From contig JAAFIF010000026.1 in assembly GCA_013298625.1 (NCBI GenBank), forward strand, positions 1-64,000: DNA of 64,000 bases, written 5' to 3'. The DNA is from Myxococcales bacterium. Lineage in GTDB: Bacteria > Myxococcota_A > Polyangia > Polyangiales > Ga0077539. The notes below the pieces were generated by a model. That model was not told the DNA's origin, made no database searches, and saw only the letters and a list, made by a program, of their open reading frames with translations. The position numbers and the translations under genes were made by a program. Below are positions 18,032 through 26,545 of this stretch, piece after piece (the first letter of the stretch is position 1; each line of letters begins with the position of its first letter).

Positions 18032-19000
18032 TCACTGCGCGCGAGCGACGCGCGCGAGCGAGAGCACGATGGCGCGCCCCAGGGTGGTCGCGAGGGCGAG
18101 CTGCGTCTCGTGCAGGTCGACGGCGGCGGCGACGACGGCCTCGGCCTGCTCTGTCGGCAGGCGCATCGCGAGCGCGTCGCGGCCGCTCAGGGCGTCGATG
18201 AGGACCAACGTGACGGGGATCGTGTCGCGCACGGCGACGATGACCCTGCCCTGATCGAGCGTCGCGAGGGCGGTCGAGCCGCGCTGGGGCTGCCACCGTC
18301 GGCCGCCCTCGCGTGACGCAAACGCCTGCAGAATCTGTGACGAATGCGAGAGCGCGAGAAAGAGCTCTCCGCGGCACACCTTGCGCGGCCACAGGTGCGC
18401 GTGCGCGTTGGGGTCGAGCGAGAACGCCGGTCGCACCTCTCCCACCGTGGTCCACGGCCGCGCGAGCTCGATCGGCAGGATGTCCCGCGCCGAGAACACG
18501 GTGATCTTGTCCTTGGCGAGCGTCGCCGTCGGCGGATCGAGCGAGGCGCTGAGCTCGACGCGCTCGGAGAGCGCTCCCGTTCGCACGTCGATGAGCGCGC
18601 GCTCGGAGGTGGCGCCCTGTTGGTATTGCAGGCACACGAGCGTCTCGGGGTCGCGCTCGAACAGCTCCCACCAGGGCAGCGATCGCTGCCAGCGCAGCGT
18701 CCCAGTCTCGAGCTCGTACATGCGCAGCTCCCCCGGACGCGCGGCGAGCACGAGCGTGTGATCGGCAGAGAAGAGCACGGCGGTCGGGTCGAACGCGCCG
18801 TCGGCTTCGAGCTCGCACAGCGCTTCGACGCGCGAGGGCGCCGTCTCGGTCCACACGATCGGGTCGTGCGCGAGCACGCCGCGCAGCGCGTTGGAGGGCG
18901 AGAAGGCCACTGCGCGCACCGCCTGACGATCGTGTCCTGCGCACGCGTCGACGACGCGGTCGACGGCGAGCTCGAACGGGGCTGACGGCGCGCGTGCCAT
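18032..19000 (-). CDS. Propeller-like hypothetical protein
   Basis: A protein of 322 residues, mostly beta strand, with propeller-like blocks (AVAFSPSNALRGVLA near 30-45, AVLFSADHTLVLAARPG near 74-90, and QRGSTALATLDQGRVIVAV near the C-terminus). No signal peptide is present. It has no recognisable catalytic residues. It is upstream of and co-oriented with the HEAT-like giant (17947), and 22 bases downstream of the TOPRIM-like gene's stop, so it could belong to either unit. The link to the HEAT protein is more likely because both are scaffold types. Confidence 0.65.
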   Translation of the reverse strand: MARAPSAPFELAVDRVVDACAGHDRQAVRAVAFSPSNALRGVLAHDPIVWTETAPSRVEALCELEADGAFDPTAVLFSADHTLVLAARPGELRMYELETGTLRWQRSLPWWELFERDPETLVCLQYQQGATSERALIDVRTGALSERVELSASLDPPTATLAKDKITVFSARDILPIELARPWTTVGEVRPAFSLDPNAHAHLWPRKVCRGELFLALSHSSQILQAFASREGGRRWQPQRGSTALATLDQGRVIVAVRDTIPVTLVLIDALSGRDALAMRLPTEQAEAVVAAAVDLHETQLALATTLGRAIVLSLARVARAQ

Positions 19001-19022
19001 GCTCGGTGTGCGAGTGAGTATG

Positions 19023-19823
19023 TCATCGATGGACGGCGGCGAGGGCCTGCCGAAGCAGCGCGCACCGCGCCCAGCGATCGCGGGTGGCCGCGAGGGACTT
19101 GTCGGCGGCGATGACCTCGTCGAAGACGCTGTTCGTCAGGGATGCCGCGAGCGCGTCGTTGGCCGAGTCCTTGGCGCACACCTGCTCTTTGACTTGCTCG
19201 ACCTCGTCGAGCAGCGCTCGATCGGCCTCCCATGCGTCGCATTGCTCGTGGCACGCGCGGACGACGTTCGCTTCAGCGCTGCGGCTCTCGCACGCGACGC
19301 GCAACGCTGCGGTGTTCTGAAACAGCCACGCCTCGATCGAGTAGTACGGAACGACGGGGAGCACGCGATCTAGCATTCGCTGGACGCGCTCGTCGCGCTC
19401 TTCTTGGGCGACGCCGTTTGTCTCGAGCCGCTGCGCGATGAAGTGCCTCAGCCGCGCGCGGACGACCCTCTCGAAGTCGGCGTCCGACGTGCTCGTGCTG
19501 CGCGCGGCCCACGGTCGATCGCCGTCGTAATGAAACGCACAGAAGTTCGTCGACTGCGCGACGTGCGTCGCGATGGACGCGAGCAGCAGTCGAAAGCTCT
19601 CTTCGAAGGGCCCGTCTTTCTTGTGTTCGCGCCATCGGTTCGCGCGGAGCGCGCGTCGAACGCTCTGGTCATCGATCGGGTCGAACGAGACGCGATGCAG
19701 GTCCGCCTCCTCGTCGATCGACCGCAGCAAGAGCCGCACGATCCTCTGTTGAACCGTAGGCCAGTGCTTGCCCGAGTCCTCCGAGAGCAGAAGAAACTTC
19801 AGCTCTGCCCCGCCCGCTGCCAT
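19023..19823 (-). CDS. TOPRIM/DUF4276-like putative nuclease, partner of ATPase
   Basis: A protein of 266 residues. An acidic pair follows the first strand (LLLSED, E15-D16), and a later strand ends in HYDGD with D100 and D102. The spacing of Glu then DxD is that of TOPRIM-type nucleases. A segment VVPYYSIEAWLF (E164, W166) resembles a motif seen in DUF4276/RloB-like proteins. There are no signal peptide or membrane segments. Its ATG overlaps the stop of the upstream ATPase gene by one base (TGATG), so the two are coupled. By analogy with OLD, Gabija and PARIS, an ATPase sensor that controls a TOPRIM effector, it may be the toxic effector of an anti-phage system. The fold is inferred from motifs only. 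Confidence 0.6.
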   Translation of the reverse strand: MAAGGAELKFLLLSEDSGKHWPTVQQRIVRLLLRSIDEEADLHRVSFDPIDDQSVRRALRANRWREHKKDGPFEESFRLLLASIATHVAQSTNFCAFHYDGDRPWAARSTSTSDADFERVVRARLRHFIAQRLETNGVAQEERDERVQRMLDRVLPVVPYYSIEAWLFQNTAALRVACESRSAEANVVRACHEQCDAWEADRALLDEVEQVKEQVCAKDSANDALAASLTNSVFDEVIAADKSLAATRDRWARCALLRQALAAVHR

Positions 19824-21157
19824 CACCACCACCCGTGAAAGCGCATGATCTCGCTGGTGCTCTGCAGTCCGACCGATCGAGCGTCGAAGAGCGTCTGCGC
19901 CTCGCGCTCGGTCATGTTGCGCCAGGTGCGCGCGGTGCGTCCCGGCTTGCTCTCGCGCACCTCGCACAGCACAAACGCTCGCTCGATTTGCTGCGCAGAC
20001 GTGAGCGAGACGAAGTCGACCAGGATCGGGTTCTGACTGGTGATGAAGCACTGCCGATCGCCCACCTCGCGAAGGCACAGCTCGATCCACTCGTGGTGCA
20101 TCCCGTTCACGAGCTCGTCGGCCACGACGTAGCTGCGGTGCTCTGCGAGATAGAGGGCAAACGCCACGAGCCGCTGCTGTCCCCAGCTCCAGCTCGTGTG
20201 TCGAAGCACGTCTCCGTTGGCGCGCTTCATAAAAAACGCCAGCTGTGACAGCGAGATGGACGTCTCTTCGTCGGTGCTTCGAATCTCGGGCAACCCCAAG
20301 TCCGCGAAGAGCTCGGTCGCGCCGAGGGCGTCGAGAAATGCCTGAGAAATTCCAAGCTGTTCGCTGGACAACCGTACGGGCCGCGTCGGGTCTTCGAGGA
20401 TGGCATCGAGATCGACCAGCCGCGATGGTCGCCCGATGACCCCGAGCGCCGATCGGCTCCCCCGCCAAACATGTCGCTCGCTTGCTTGTTTGGTAAACGC
20501 CATCGGTCGATCGTCGGCCACCTGCGCCAGGACCGCTCGAAACGTGTCCAACCCCTCGTCGAATCGCGACAGGACTGGATCGAAGCTGCACGGCGCCATC
20601 GCGACCATCGTCGTGTTCGACCAAGGATCGCTTGCACGACCTGCGACAAGAAACGCCGTCAACAGTCCGACCCCCTCGAAGCGCTCGGTGCTTCTGTTGA
20701 TCGTCCGTCGGAGCTCGCGATCATCAGACTCGATCTCGAAGGCGATCTCTTCGAACCGCACGCGAAGCGTCACCTCCGGGCGATAGCCCGCTCGTCCGTC
20801 ATGGTCGCGGCTCGGGTCGCGCACGTTCTTCACGCGGTAGTGCCAGAACCACTCGCCGAGCTCGAAGCGGTACTCCACGTCGAAGCTGCGCGTCGACCAG
20901 GAGCGAAAGTCTCCCCCCAACGCCGCTGCCAACACGTTGAGCAGCGTGGTCTTGCCGACGCCGTTCTTGCCGAGCACGACGTTGATGCTCGGGTCGAACC
21001 GAACGCGTTGGTCGCGCAGGTCGTCCAGGCTGTGGATGTGCAGCCACGCGAGGTGCGCCTTCGGACGCGATCTGATCTCTTCTGAGGGCTTGACCCCCGC
21101 GGTGAGCGACAGCGGCTCGATCGATGACGGATTGTCTGTTGCCATCCCTGCACTCAT
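19823..21157 (-). CDS. ABC/AAA15-21-type ATPase, putative defence sensor
   Basis: A protein of 444 residues from ATG 21157 (ATG 21145 is an alternative); the open frame to 21901 runs through the methyltransferase gene and is not coding. It has Walker A GKNGVGKT (63-70), a long middle region, a signature-like SWSWGQQ (322-328), Walker B YVVADEL (343-349) followed by NGMHH, and ITSQNP where many relatives have a His switch. This is the layout of SMC/OLD-like ATPases with a dimerising signature. It is soluble. It overlaps the TOPRIM-like gene by one base. It is divergent from tpm with only 36 bases between starts. An alternative role is DNA repair, but the isolated two-gene unit favours defence. 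Confidence 0.8.
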   Translation of the reverse strand: MSAGMATDNPSSIEPLSLTAGVKPSEEIRSRPKAHLAWLHIHSLDDLRDQRVRFDPSINVVLGKNGVGKTTLLNVLAAALGGDFRSWSTRSFDVEYRFELGEWFWHYRVKNVRDPSRDHDGRAGYRPEVTLRVRFEEIAFEIESDDRELRRTINRSTERFEGVGLLTAFLVAGRASDPWSNTTMVAMAPCSFDPVLSRFDEGLDTFRAVLAQVADDRPMAFTKQASERHVWRGSRSALGVIGRPSRLVDLDAILEDPTRPVRLSSEQLGISQAFLDALGATELFADLGLPEIRSTDEETSISLSQLAFFMKRANGDVLRHTSWSWGQQRLVAFALYLAEHRSYVVADELVNGMHHEWIELCLREVGDRQCFITSQNPILVDFVSLTSAQQIERAFVLCEVRESKPGRTARTWRNMTEREAQTLFDARSVGLQSTSEIMRFHGWW

Positions 21158-21193
21158 CAGCGCGCCACAGGATACCCTCTCTGTCCGATCGCC

Positions 21194-21835
21194 ATGCAAC
21201 CCACCTTCTGGCACGAGCGCTGGACGCTCGGGCAAACCGCGTTTCACGAAGGCGCGCCCAACCGCTTTCTGCTTCGATACCTCGATCGACTCGGCCCGCC
21301 CGGCGCGCTCTTCGTCCCGCTCTGCGGAAAGTCCTTCGACCTCGACGCCCTCGCCCAACACGGCCACGACGTCACCGGGTGCGAGCTCGTTTCGCTGGCC
21401 GTCGAAGAGTATTTTCGCGAGCGAAACATCACGCCCGCGACGCATCACACGCCGACCGGCCCTGTGTACGAGAGCGGCTCGCTGCGCATCGCGTGCGGCG
21501 ACGTCTTCGCCTTCGAGAGCGAGCGCGCCCCGTTCGACGCCGCGTTCGATCGCGCCGCGCTCGTCGCGCTGCCCCCAGAGCTGCGCGCGCGGTACGTCGC
21601 GAAGCTCGCCTCGCTGCTGCGCCCGGGCGCGCCCGTCCTGCTCGTCACCATGGAGCACGACCTCGGCTCGGGCCCGCCCTTCTCTGTGCCCGAAGATGCA
21701 GTGCGCGCGGCGTGCGCCGAGGCGTTTGCGATCGAGCTGCTCGCGGACGAAGACGTCGCGCAGAGCAACGCCCGCTTCATCGAGCGCGGCGCCACGTTCG
21801 TCCGCGAGCGAGCCTACCTGCTCACCCGCAAATAA
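21194..21835 (+). CDS. tpm: Thiopurine S-methyltransferase family protein
   Basis: A protein of 213 residues matching bacterial TPMT throughout: N-terminal FWHERW, the SAM-binding PLCGKSFDL (about 43-51), the CELV segment and FDRAALVALPPELR. The family methylates thiol, selenium or tellurium compounds with SAM; the natural substrate here is not known. It lies divergent from the ATPase gene, so the two promoters overlap in 36 bases. It ends 58 bases before the membrane-protein gene. Confidence 0.88.
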   Translation: MQPTFWHERWTLGQTAFHEGAPNRFLLRYLDRLGPPGALFVPLCGKSFDLDALAQHGHDVTGCELVSLAVEEYFRERNITPATHHTPTGPVYESGSLRIACGDVFAFESERAPFDAAFDRAALVALPPELRARYVAKLASLLRPGAPVLLVTMEHDLGSGPPFSVPEDAVRAACAEAFAIELLADEDVAQSNARFIERGATFVRERAYLLTRK

Positions 21836-21873
21836 CACCGCTCTCACACGGGCTCCGCGCGCGGTCTTCGCGC

Positions 21874-21882
21874 TGCTATACC
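21874..21882 (+). promoter_or_regulatory. Extended -10-like promoter TGCTATACC
   Basis: TGCTATACC ends 11 bases before ATG 21894 of the membrane-protein gene. No ribosome-binding site lies between them. Confidence 0.4.
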
Positions 21883-21893
21883 CACCACCGCTG

Positions 21894-22619
21894 ATGAACA
21901 CACCCCTGCACTCGAAGCGCTCTGGCGCCGCCGGCCTGCTCTTCGGCGTCGGCGTCCTCGGCTCTCTGGGCTACGCCATTCGCGCGTGCTTCTCGCCGTA
22001 CCTCGAGCCCGCGGCGAGCTTCATCGAGTGGCAGGCGCGCTGGGGCGACGGGCACTACGGCGTCAAAGCCACGTTTCTCGCGACGTGGCTCCACTTGCTC
22101 TTGCTCGGCGGTCTGCTCGTCGCCGGAGCCTGGGCCCCGTACTACCTCGTCACCGCGCTCTCGAGCCCGCGCACCCCGATGCCCGACGGGCCGCAGTGGA
22201 GCACGCTCGCGACCAAGGGCCTGCGCAACGCGGCGCTCGGCCTGCTGTTCGGGTTGATCCCCGCGGCGATCTCCTATGGGATTTTGCTGACCGAACCAGA
22301 GTCTCTCAGCTTCATGGGCCAGTGCTCGGTCGTCGTCTTCATGCTCGCGCCCATCCTCGCGGGCCTCGGCGTCGTCGCGCTCTTCAACCTCACGTTGCCG
22401 CGTCGCGTCCTCGTCGGCGCCGTCGAAGCGCTGCGCGAGACCACCAACGACAAGGGCCAGGTCATCGATCACGTCGTGGCCGTCGGCGGTCAGTCCTGGT
22501 CGCTCCCCGTCGAGTCGTGGCGGCAGCTGAAGGTCGGCGACGTCGTCGCGATTCAGGCCCCGTGCTTGACCACCGCGCCCTTCGCGCTTCGCGTGCAGCG
22601 CGCGGCGCACTATCGCTGA
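21894..22619 (+). CDS. Integral membrane protein of unknown function
   Basis: A protein of 241 residues from ATG 21894. It has about four hydrophobic helices (about 12-30, 58-82, 107-127 and 137-160) followed by a soluble C-terminal domain of about 75 residues with beta strands. No family was recognised. The frame is open far upstream through tpm, but only this part has membrane-protein composition. It lies just before a membrane-anchored kinase on the same strand. Confidence 0.7.
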   Translation: MNTPLHSKRSGAAGLLFGVGVLGSLGYAIRACFSPYLEPAASFIEWQARWGDGHYGVKATFLATWLHLLLLGGLLVAGAWAPYYLVTALSSPRTPMPDGPQWSTLATKGLRNAALGLLFGLIPAAISYGILLTEPESLSFMGQCSVVVFMLAPILAGLGVVALFNLTLPRRVLVGAVEALRETTNDKGQVIDHVVAVGGQSWSLPVESWRQLKVGDVVAIQAPCLTTAPFALRVQRAAHYR

Positions 22620-22650
22620 GTTTTGTGAGATTATAAAACCTCCTTCGACT

Positions 22651-24381
22651 GTGTCCGATCCCGACCGCGCGCACGACCTCGAACCCGCGCTTCGCCTCGC
22701 CGAGAGCGAAGCGAACGTGCGACGGCTGCGGGTCATGATGCCGATGAGCCTCGGCCTGCACGTGATGGGCGTGTGGACCGGCCTGGCGCGCACGACCAGC
22801 GCGCCCACGGACGTGGTTCGTCAGTGGCTCGACACGCTTTGGAAGCTGCAGTCGATCGGCGTGCTCTTCGCCGCGACGTGCGTGGCGATCTTGCTGGCCG
22901 CGACCCGATCGGAGAAGGCGAAGGGCCTCGCGCTGCGGATGACGCCCGCGGTGGTCGCGTTCTACCTGCTGTGGGGCCCGCTCATCAGCGGCAACGCCCA
23001 GCGCGCGCGGCCCAACATCGACGTGTACACGTTTGTGATGATGGGCACCGCCGCGTTTTTGCTCACGCCCGCGGCGCTCACGATCACGTTGCAGGTGCTC
23101 TCGACGGCGATCTTGCTCGCGGCGGTGTTTCACTTTCATCACGACCCCGCGGTGCTGCGCTCGATCACGGTCAACGTCGTGACCGTCGCCGTCGGGAGCG
23201 CGTTTCTCGCGCGCGTGTTGGCGGCGAGCTTTCGTCGCGCCGAGCTCGACCGTCGCACGATCGAGCGACAGAAGCGCGAGCTCGAGGCGCTCAACGTGGA
23301 CCTCGAGGCGCGCGTGGACCGCAAGGCCAACGAGCTGCTCGCGAAGGCCGAGCAGGTGCGCTCGCTCGCGAGGCAGCTGCAAGAGCGCGTGCGAGACCGC
23401 TCCGAAGAGCTCGGCCGCGCCCTCTCCAAGCTGCACGACGCGCGCGGCGGCGGGGTGTCCGAAGGGACGGTCCTCGCCGAGCGCGTGAAGATCCTCGGGC
23501 GCATCGCCGAAGGCGGAATGGGCGCGGTCTTTCTCGGCGAAGACCTCGCGACGGGCGAGCGCGTCGCGGTCAAGCTCGTGCTCGCAGGCGAAGCGCAGGA
23601 CGCCGGTACGCTGCAGCGGTTCTTGCGAGAGAGCCGCGCGGCCGCGAGCGTCGAGCATCCCGCCGTCGCGCGTACGCTGCACGTGGACGTGTCCGAGCGG
23701 GGAGTGCTCTTTCAAGTGCAAGAGCTCGTGCGAGGCGTCTCGCTCTCGTCGCTCATCAACGCGAGCGAGCGCTTCGATCCCAGTGACGTCGCGCGGTTCG
23801 GCGCGCTGCTCGCGGACGCCTTGCGCGCGGCGCACGCGGCCGGCGTCGTGCACAGGGACATCAAGCCGTCGAACGTGATGCTCACCGAGGGCGATCCAGG
23901 GCTCAAATTGCTGGACTTCGGCGTCGCCAAGGTGCGCGCCAGCGGCGCCGACCCCTCCATCACCCACACCAACGAGCTCGTCGGAACGCCCGAGTACATG
24001 GCCCCCGAGCAGATCCTCACCCCCTCGCTCGTCGACGACCGCACCGACGTCTACGCGCTCGGCCTGGTGCTCTACCGCTTGCTCGAAGGCCGCGGCCCGT
24101 TCGCAGTGAAGTCCGTGGGCGAGTACCTCACCGCGCACACGATGATCGCGCCCGCGGCGCTCTCGGACCGCGTCCCTCCTGCGCTCTCTGCGATCGTCAC
24201 GCGCTGCCTCGCCAAAGATCCCCTCGTGCGGCCCTCGGCGTTCGAGCTGTTCTCTGTGCTGAGCGCGCTCGCGACGGAGCTCGGCGCCCCGCCCTTCGCC
24301 GAGCGCTCTACGGTCTGGATCTCTCGCGCTCACCGCGCGCTCGAAGGTCAGCGCGCGTCCGTCGCGCCCACGGTGGGCTGA
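22651..24381 (+). CDS. Ser/Thr kinase with N-terminal multi-helix membrane domain
   Basis: A protein of 576 residues from GTG 22651. Residues about 30-190 carry roughly five membrane helices, residues about 195-265 a coiled coil, and residues 278-550 the kinase: EGGMGAVF (287-294), Lys308, HRD 401-403 with Asn408, DFG 422-424 and MAPEQ. All catalytic residues are present. The N-terminal sensor resembles those of bacterial signalling enzymes rather than the PASTA type. An AT-rich TATAAA box (22632-22637) precedes the start. Its 3' end overlaps the convergent ABC-exporter gene by 34 bases. Confidence 0.9.
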   Translation: MSDPDRAHDLEPALRLAESEANVRRLRVMMPMSLGLHVMGVWTGLARTTSAPTDVVRQWLDTLWKLQSIGVLFAATCVAILLAATRSEKAKGLALRMTPAVVAFYLLWGPLISGNAQRARPNIDVYTFVMMGTAAFLLTPAALTITLQVLSTAILLAAVFHFHHDPAVLRSITVNVVTVAVGSAFLARVLAASFRRAELDRRTIERQKRELEALNVDLEARVDRKANELLAKAEQVRSLARQLQERVRDRSEELGRALSKLHDARGGGVSEGTVLAERVKILGRIAEGGMGAVFLGEDLATGERVAVKLVLAGEAQDAGTLQRFLRESRAAASVEHPAVARTLHVDVSERGVLFQVQELVRGVSLSSLINASERFDPSDVARFGALLADALRAAHAAGVVHRDIKPSNVMLTEGDPGLKLLDFGVAKVRASGADPSITHTNELVGTPEYMAPEQILTPSLVDDRTDVYALGLVLYRLLEGRGPFAVKSVGEYLTAHTMIAPAALSDRVPPALSAIVTRCLAKDPLVRPSAFELFSVLSALATELGAPPFAERSTVWISRAHRALEGQRASVAPTVG

Positions 24382-26168
24382 GCGCCCTGCGCGTGCTCTT
24401 CGCTGAGCCCCTGCTCTGCCGCGAGCGCGGCGTAGCCCTTCTGCGCGTGCATGAGCGCGTCGTGCGTCCCCTCTTCGACGATGCGGCCGCGCTCCATGAG
24501 CACGATGCGGTCGGCGTCGCGCACGGTCGCCAGCCGGTGCGTGATCACGAGTACCGTGCGCCCTTCGAGCAGCGGCTCGAGCGCCGCTTGCACGAGCCGC
24601 TCGTTGTGCGCGTCGAGCGAGCTGGTCGCCTCGTCCAGAATGAGAATCCTCGGGTCCTTCAGGATCGCGCGGGCGATGGCGATCCGCTGCCGCTCTCCGC
24701 CCGAGAGGCGATAGCCACGGTCCCCGACGAGCGTGTCGTAGCCCTCGGGCAGCGCCTCGATCGTCTCGTGGATCTGCGCCGCGCGCGCCGCGCGCTCGAC
24801 GTCCTCGCGCGTCGCGTCGGGGCTGCCGTAGCGGATGTTCTCGAGCACCGACGTGTGAAACAAGATGGTCTCTTGCGTCACCACCCCGATGTGCTTGCGC
24901 ACCGAGGCCGCGCGCAGCCCGCGCAGGTCGCGGCCGTCGATCTTCACCGCGCCCCGCGTGGGGTCCCAGAGGCGCGAGACGAGGGCGGCGAGAGAGCTCT
25001 TTCCTGCGCCCGATGAGCCGACGAGCGCGAGCACTTCGCCGGGGCGGATCTTCAACGAGATGTTCTCGAGGATCGTGTGCTCGTCGGCTTCGAGGCTCAC
25101 GTCGTCGAACTCGATCGCGCCCTCGACGCGCTCGACGGCGACGGCGTCCGGCGCGTCGACGATCGTCGCGCGCATGTCCAAAAACGAGAAGATTCGCTCG
25201 AAATACGCGTAGCTCGTGATCACGTCGGTGCGCACTCCCGCGAGCGAGCGCGCCGGCCCGTACAGCCGCTTGAGCAGCGTCGTGAACGCGACGAGCGTCC
25301 CGAGCTTCGCGTGCCCGAGCAGCACCAGCGTCCCGCCCACGGCGAACACCAGCGCCGGGCCGAACGTCTCGAACAGCCCGAGGATCATCTGAAACCAGCG
25401 CCCGACCTGCGTTTGCTTGATCGAGAGCTGCATCACGTCGTCGGCCTTCGCTCGGAGCCGCTCGACCTCGCGTCGCTCGGTTCCAGAGACCTTCAAGAGC
25501 AGCGCGCCCGAGATCGAGAGCGTCTCGCTGAGGATCCCCGTCAGCTCGGCCATCCCCACTTGCGCCTGGCGCTTGAGCTTCTTTCGCTTCATCCCCACCG
25601 AGCGCGTCGGGATCACGAACGCCGGCAACATCGCGAACGCCACCAGCGCGAGGCGCCAGTCGAGCCACAAGAGCAGCGCCGCCGTCGACACCAGCGCGAG
25701 CGTGCTCTCGATGAAGTCCACCAGCGTCCCCGAGACCGCCGATCCCGCGCCGCTCACGTCGTTGAGCACCCGCGAGATCGCCTCGCCCGGCGCCGCGCGG
25801 GCGAACCACGACAACGGTTGCTCGTGCAGGTGCTCGAAGAGCTGCACGCGCAGGTCGCGCTGAACGCGCTCGGCCACCGTCGCGGTGAGCACTTTCTGTG
25901 CGACCTGCGCGAACCCCGCGATCAACGGCCCCACCACCATGCCGCCGCACAACACGTACAGCAGGTTGAAGCGCCGCCCCGGCAGCGCCACGTCCACGAT
26001 CCGCTCGATGCACATCGGCGGGATCAAGTGCAGCAGCGCTCCGAGCCCGATCAGCAGCCCGACCAACAGCATTGCGCGCAGGTAGGGACGAAGAAACCGA
26101 ACGATCCTCCGCAGGGTCGCGCGCTCGACAGTCGGCAGGTTCTGCGGATCGATGTACGTCTTCTTCAC
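24348..26168 (-). CDS. ABC exporter, fused membrane and ATPase half-transporter
   Basis: A protein of 606 residues from GTG 26168; the frame extends to 26345 but those 59 codons look non-coding. The order is a six-helix transmembrane domain (about 20-310) and a nucleotide-binding domain (about 345-585) with Walker A GSSGAGKSS, Q-loop region VVTQETI, signature LSGGERQR, Walker B ILILDEATSS and switch ITHRLAT. It resembles MsbA/multidrug-type homodimeric exporters. The substrate is not evident. The gene is convergent with the kinase at 22651. Upstream is the TTGCA-motif cluster at 26236-26280. Confidence 0.92.
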   Translation of the reverse strand: MKKTYIDPQNLPTVERATLRRIVRFLRPYLRAMLLVGLLIGLGALLHLIPPMCIERIVDVALPGRRFNLLYVLCGGMVVGPLIAGFAQVAQKVLTATVAERVQRDLRVQLFEHLHEQPLSWFARAAPGEAISRVLNDVSGAGSAVSGTLVDFIESTLALVSTAALLLWLDWRLALVAFAMLPAFVIPTRSVGMKRKKLKRQAQVGMAELTGILSETLSISGALLLKVSGTERREVERLRAKADDVMQLSIKQTQVGRWFQMILGLFETFGPALVFAVGGTLVLLGHAKLGTLVAFTTLLKRLYGPARSLAGVRTDVITSYAYFERIFSFLDMRATIVDAPDAVAVERVEGAIEFDDVSLEADEHTILENISLKIRPGEVLALVGSSGAGKSSLAALVSRLWDPTRGAVKIDGRDLRGLRAASVRKHIGVVTQETILFHTSVLENIRYGSPDATREDVERAARAAQIHETIEALPEGYDTLVGDRGYRLSGGERQRIAIARAILKDPRILILDEATSSLDAHNERLVQAALEPLLEGRTVLVITHRLATVRDADRIVLMERGRIVEEGTHDALMHAQKGYAALAAEQGLSEEHAQGAQPTVGATDAR

Positions 26169-26545
26169 GTCGCCGTCGGTGCTTCTATCGAGCCGCGAAT
26201 CCGTTGGGGGCGCAATGTCCGAACTGTTGCGTTTGTTGCAACCTCCCTTGCAATCCAAGTTTGCAGCGATGCAATGCAACGGAGGGGGGGACCCTACGTT
26301 TCTCCTGCGATTTGCGAGGCCGAGACGTTGGCACGCGACGCGCAATTGTCTTCGACGACTTCGGCGCTCTGTTAGCTCCCTCCCCCAAAAACGGGCGCCG
26401 TTGTCGAAAAAATCCGACCGTATCTCCGAGGTGCTTCCCCCCTCCCCTTCCTCGCTGTGCGGTCGGTACCTATTTCTCCGCCGTGATTTCGGTCACGGTC
26501 GGTGTTCTCCCTGAGCGCAGCGCGCGACGAAGGTCGCAGCGCCGC
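26169..26545. promoter_or_regulatory. Gene-free region, regulatory upstream of ABC exporter
   Basis: 377 bases without a convincing gene, lower in GC in the middle (about 26200-26410). It holds a cluster of TTGCA-type motifs (see 26236-26280) and A/T runs near 26400-26420. It should carry the promoter of the ABC exporter. No terminator or RNA gene was recognised. Confidence 0.5.
26236..26280. promoter_or_regulatory. Cluster of TTGCA-type motifs, candidate operator
   Basis: TTGCAA occurs at 26236-26241 and 26248-26253, TTGCAG at 26261-26266, ATGCAA at 26269-26274 and again at 26274-26279. Five related sites in 45 bases, two of them 12 bases apart, suggest a repressor or activator binding array upstream of the exporter. 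The regulator is unknown. Confidence 0.4.

Noticed and set aside
22462..26013. 1183-codon open frame on the minus strand
   Set aside because: It is antisense to the kinase at 22651 and a shifted frame of the ABC exporter; no domain is recognisable.
26169..26345. N-terminal extension of the ABC exporter to 26345
   Set aside because: The extra residues are unlike exporter N-termini and overlap the motif cluster; GTG 26168 fits better.
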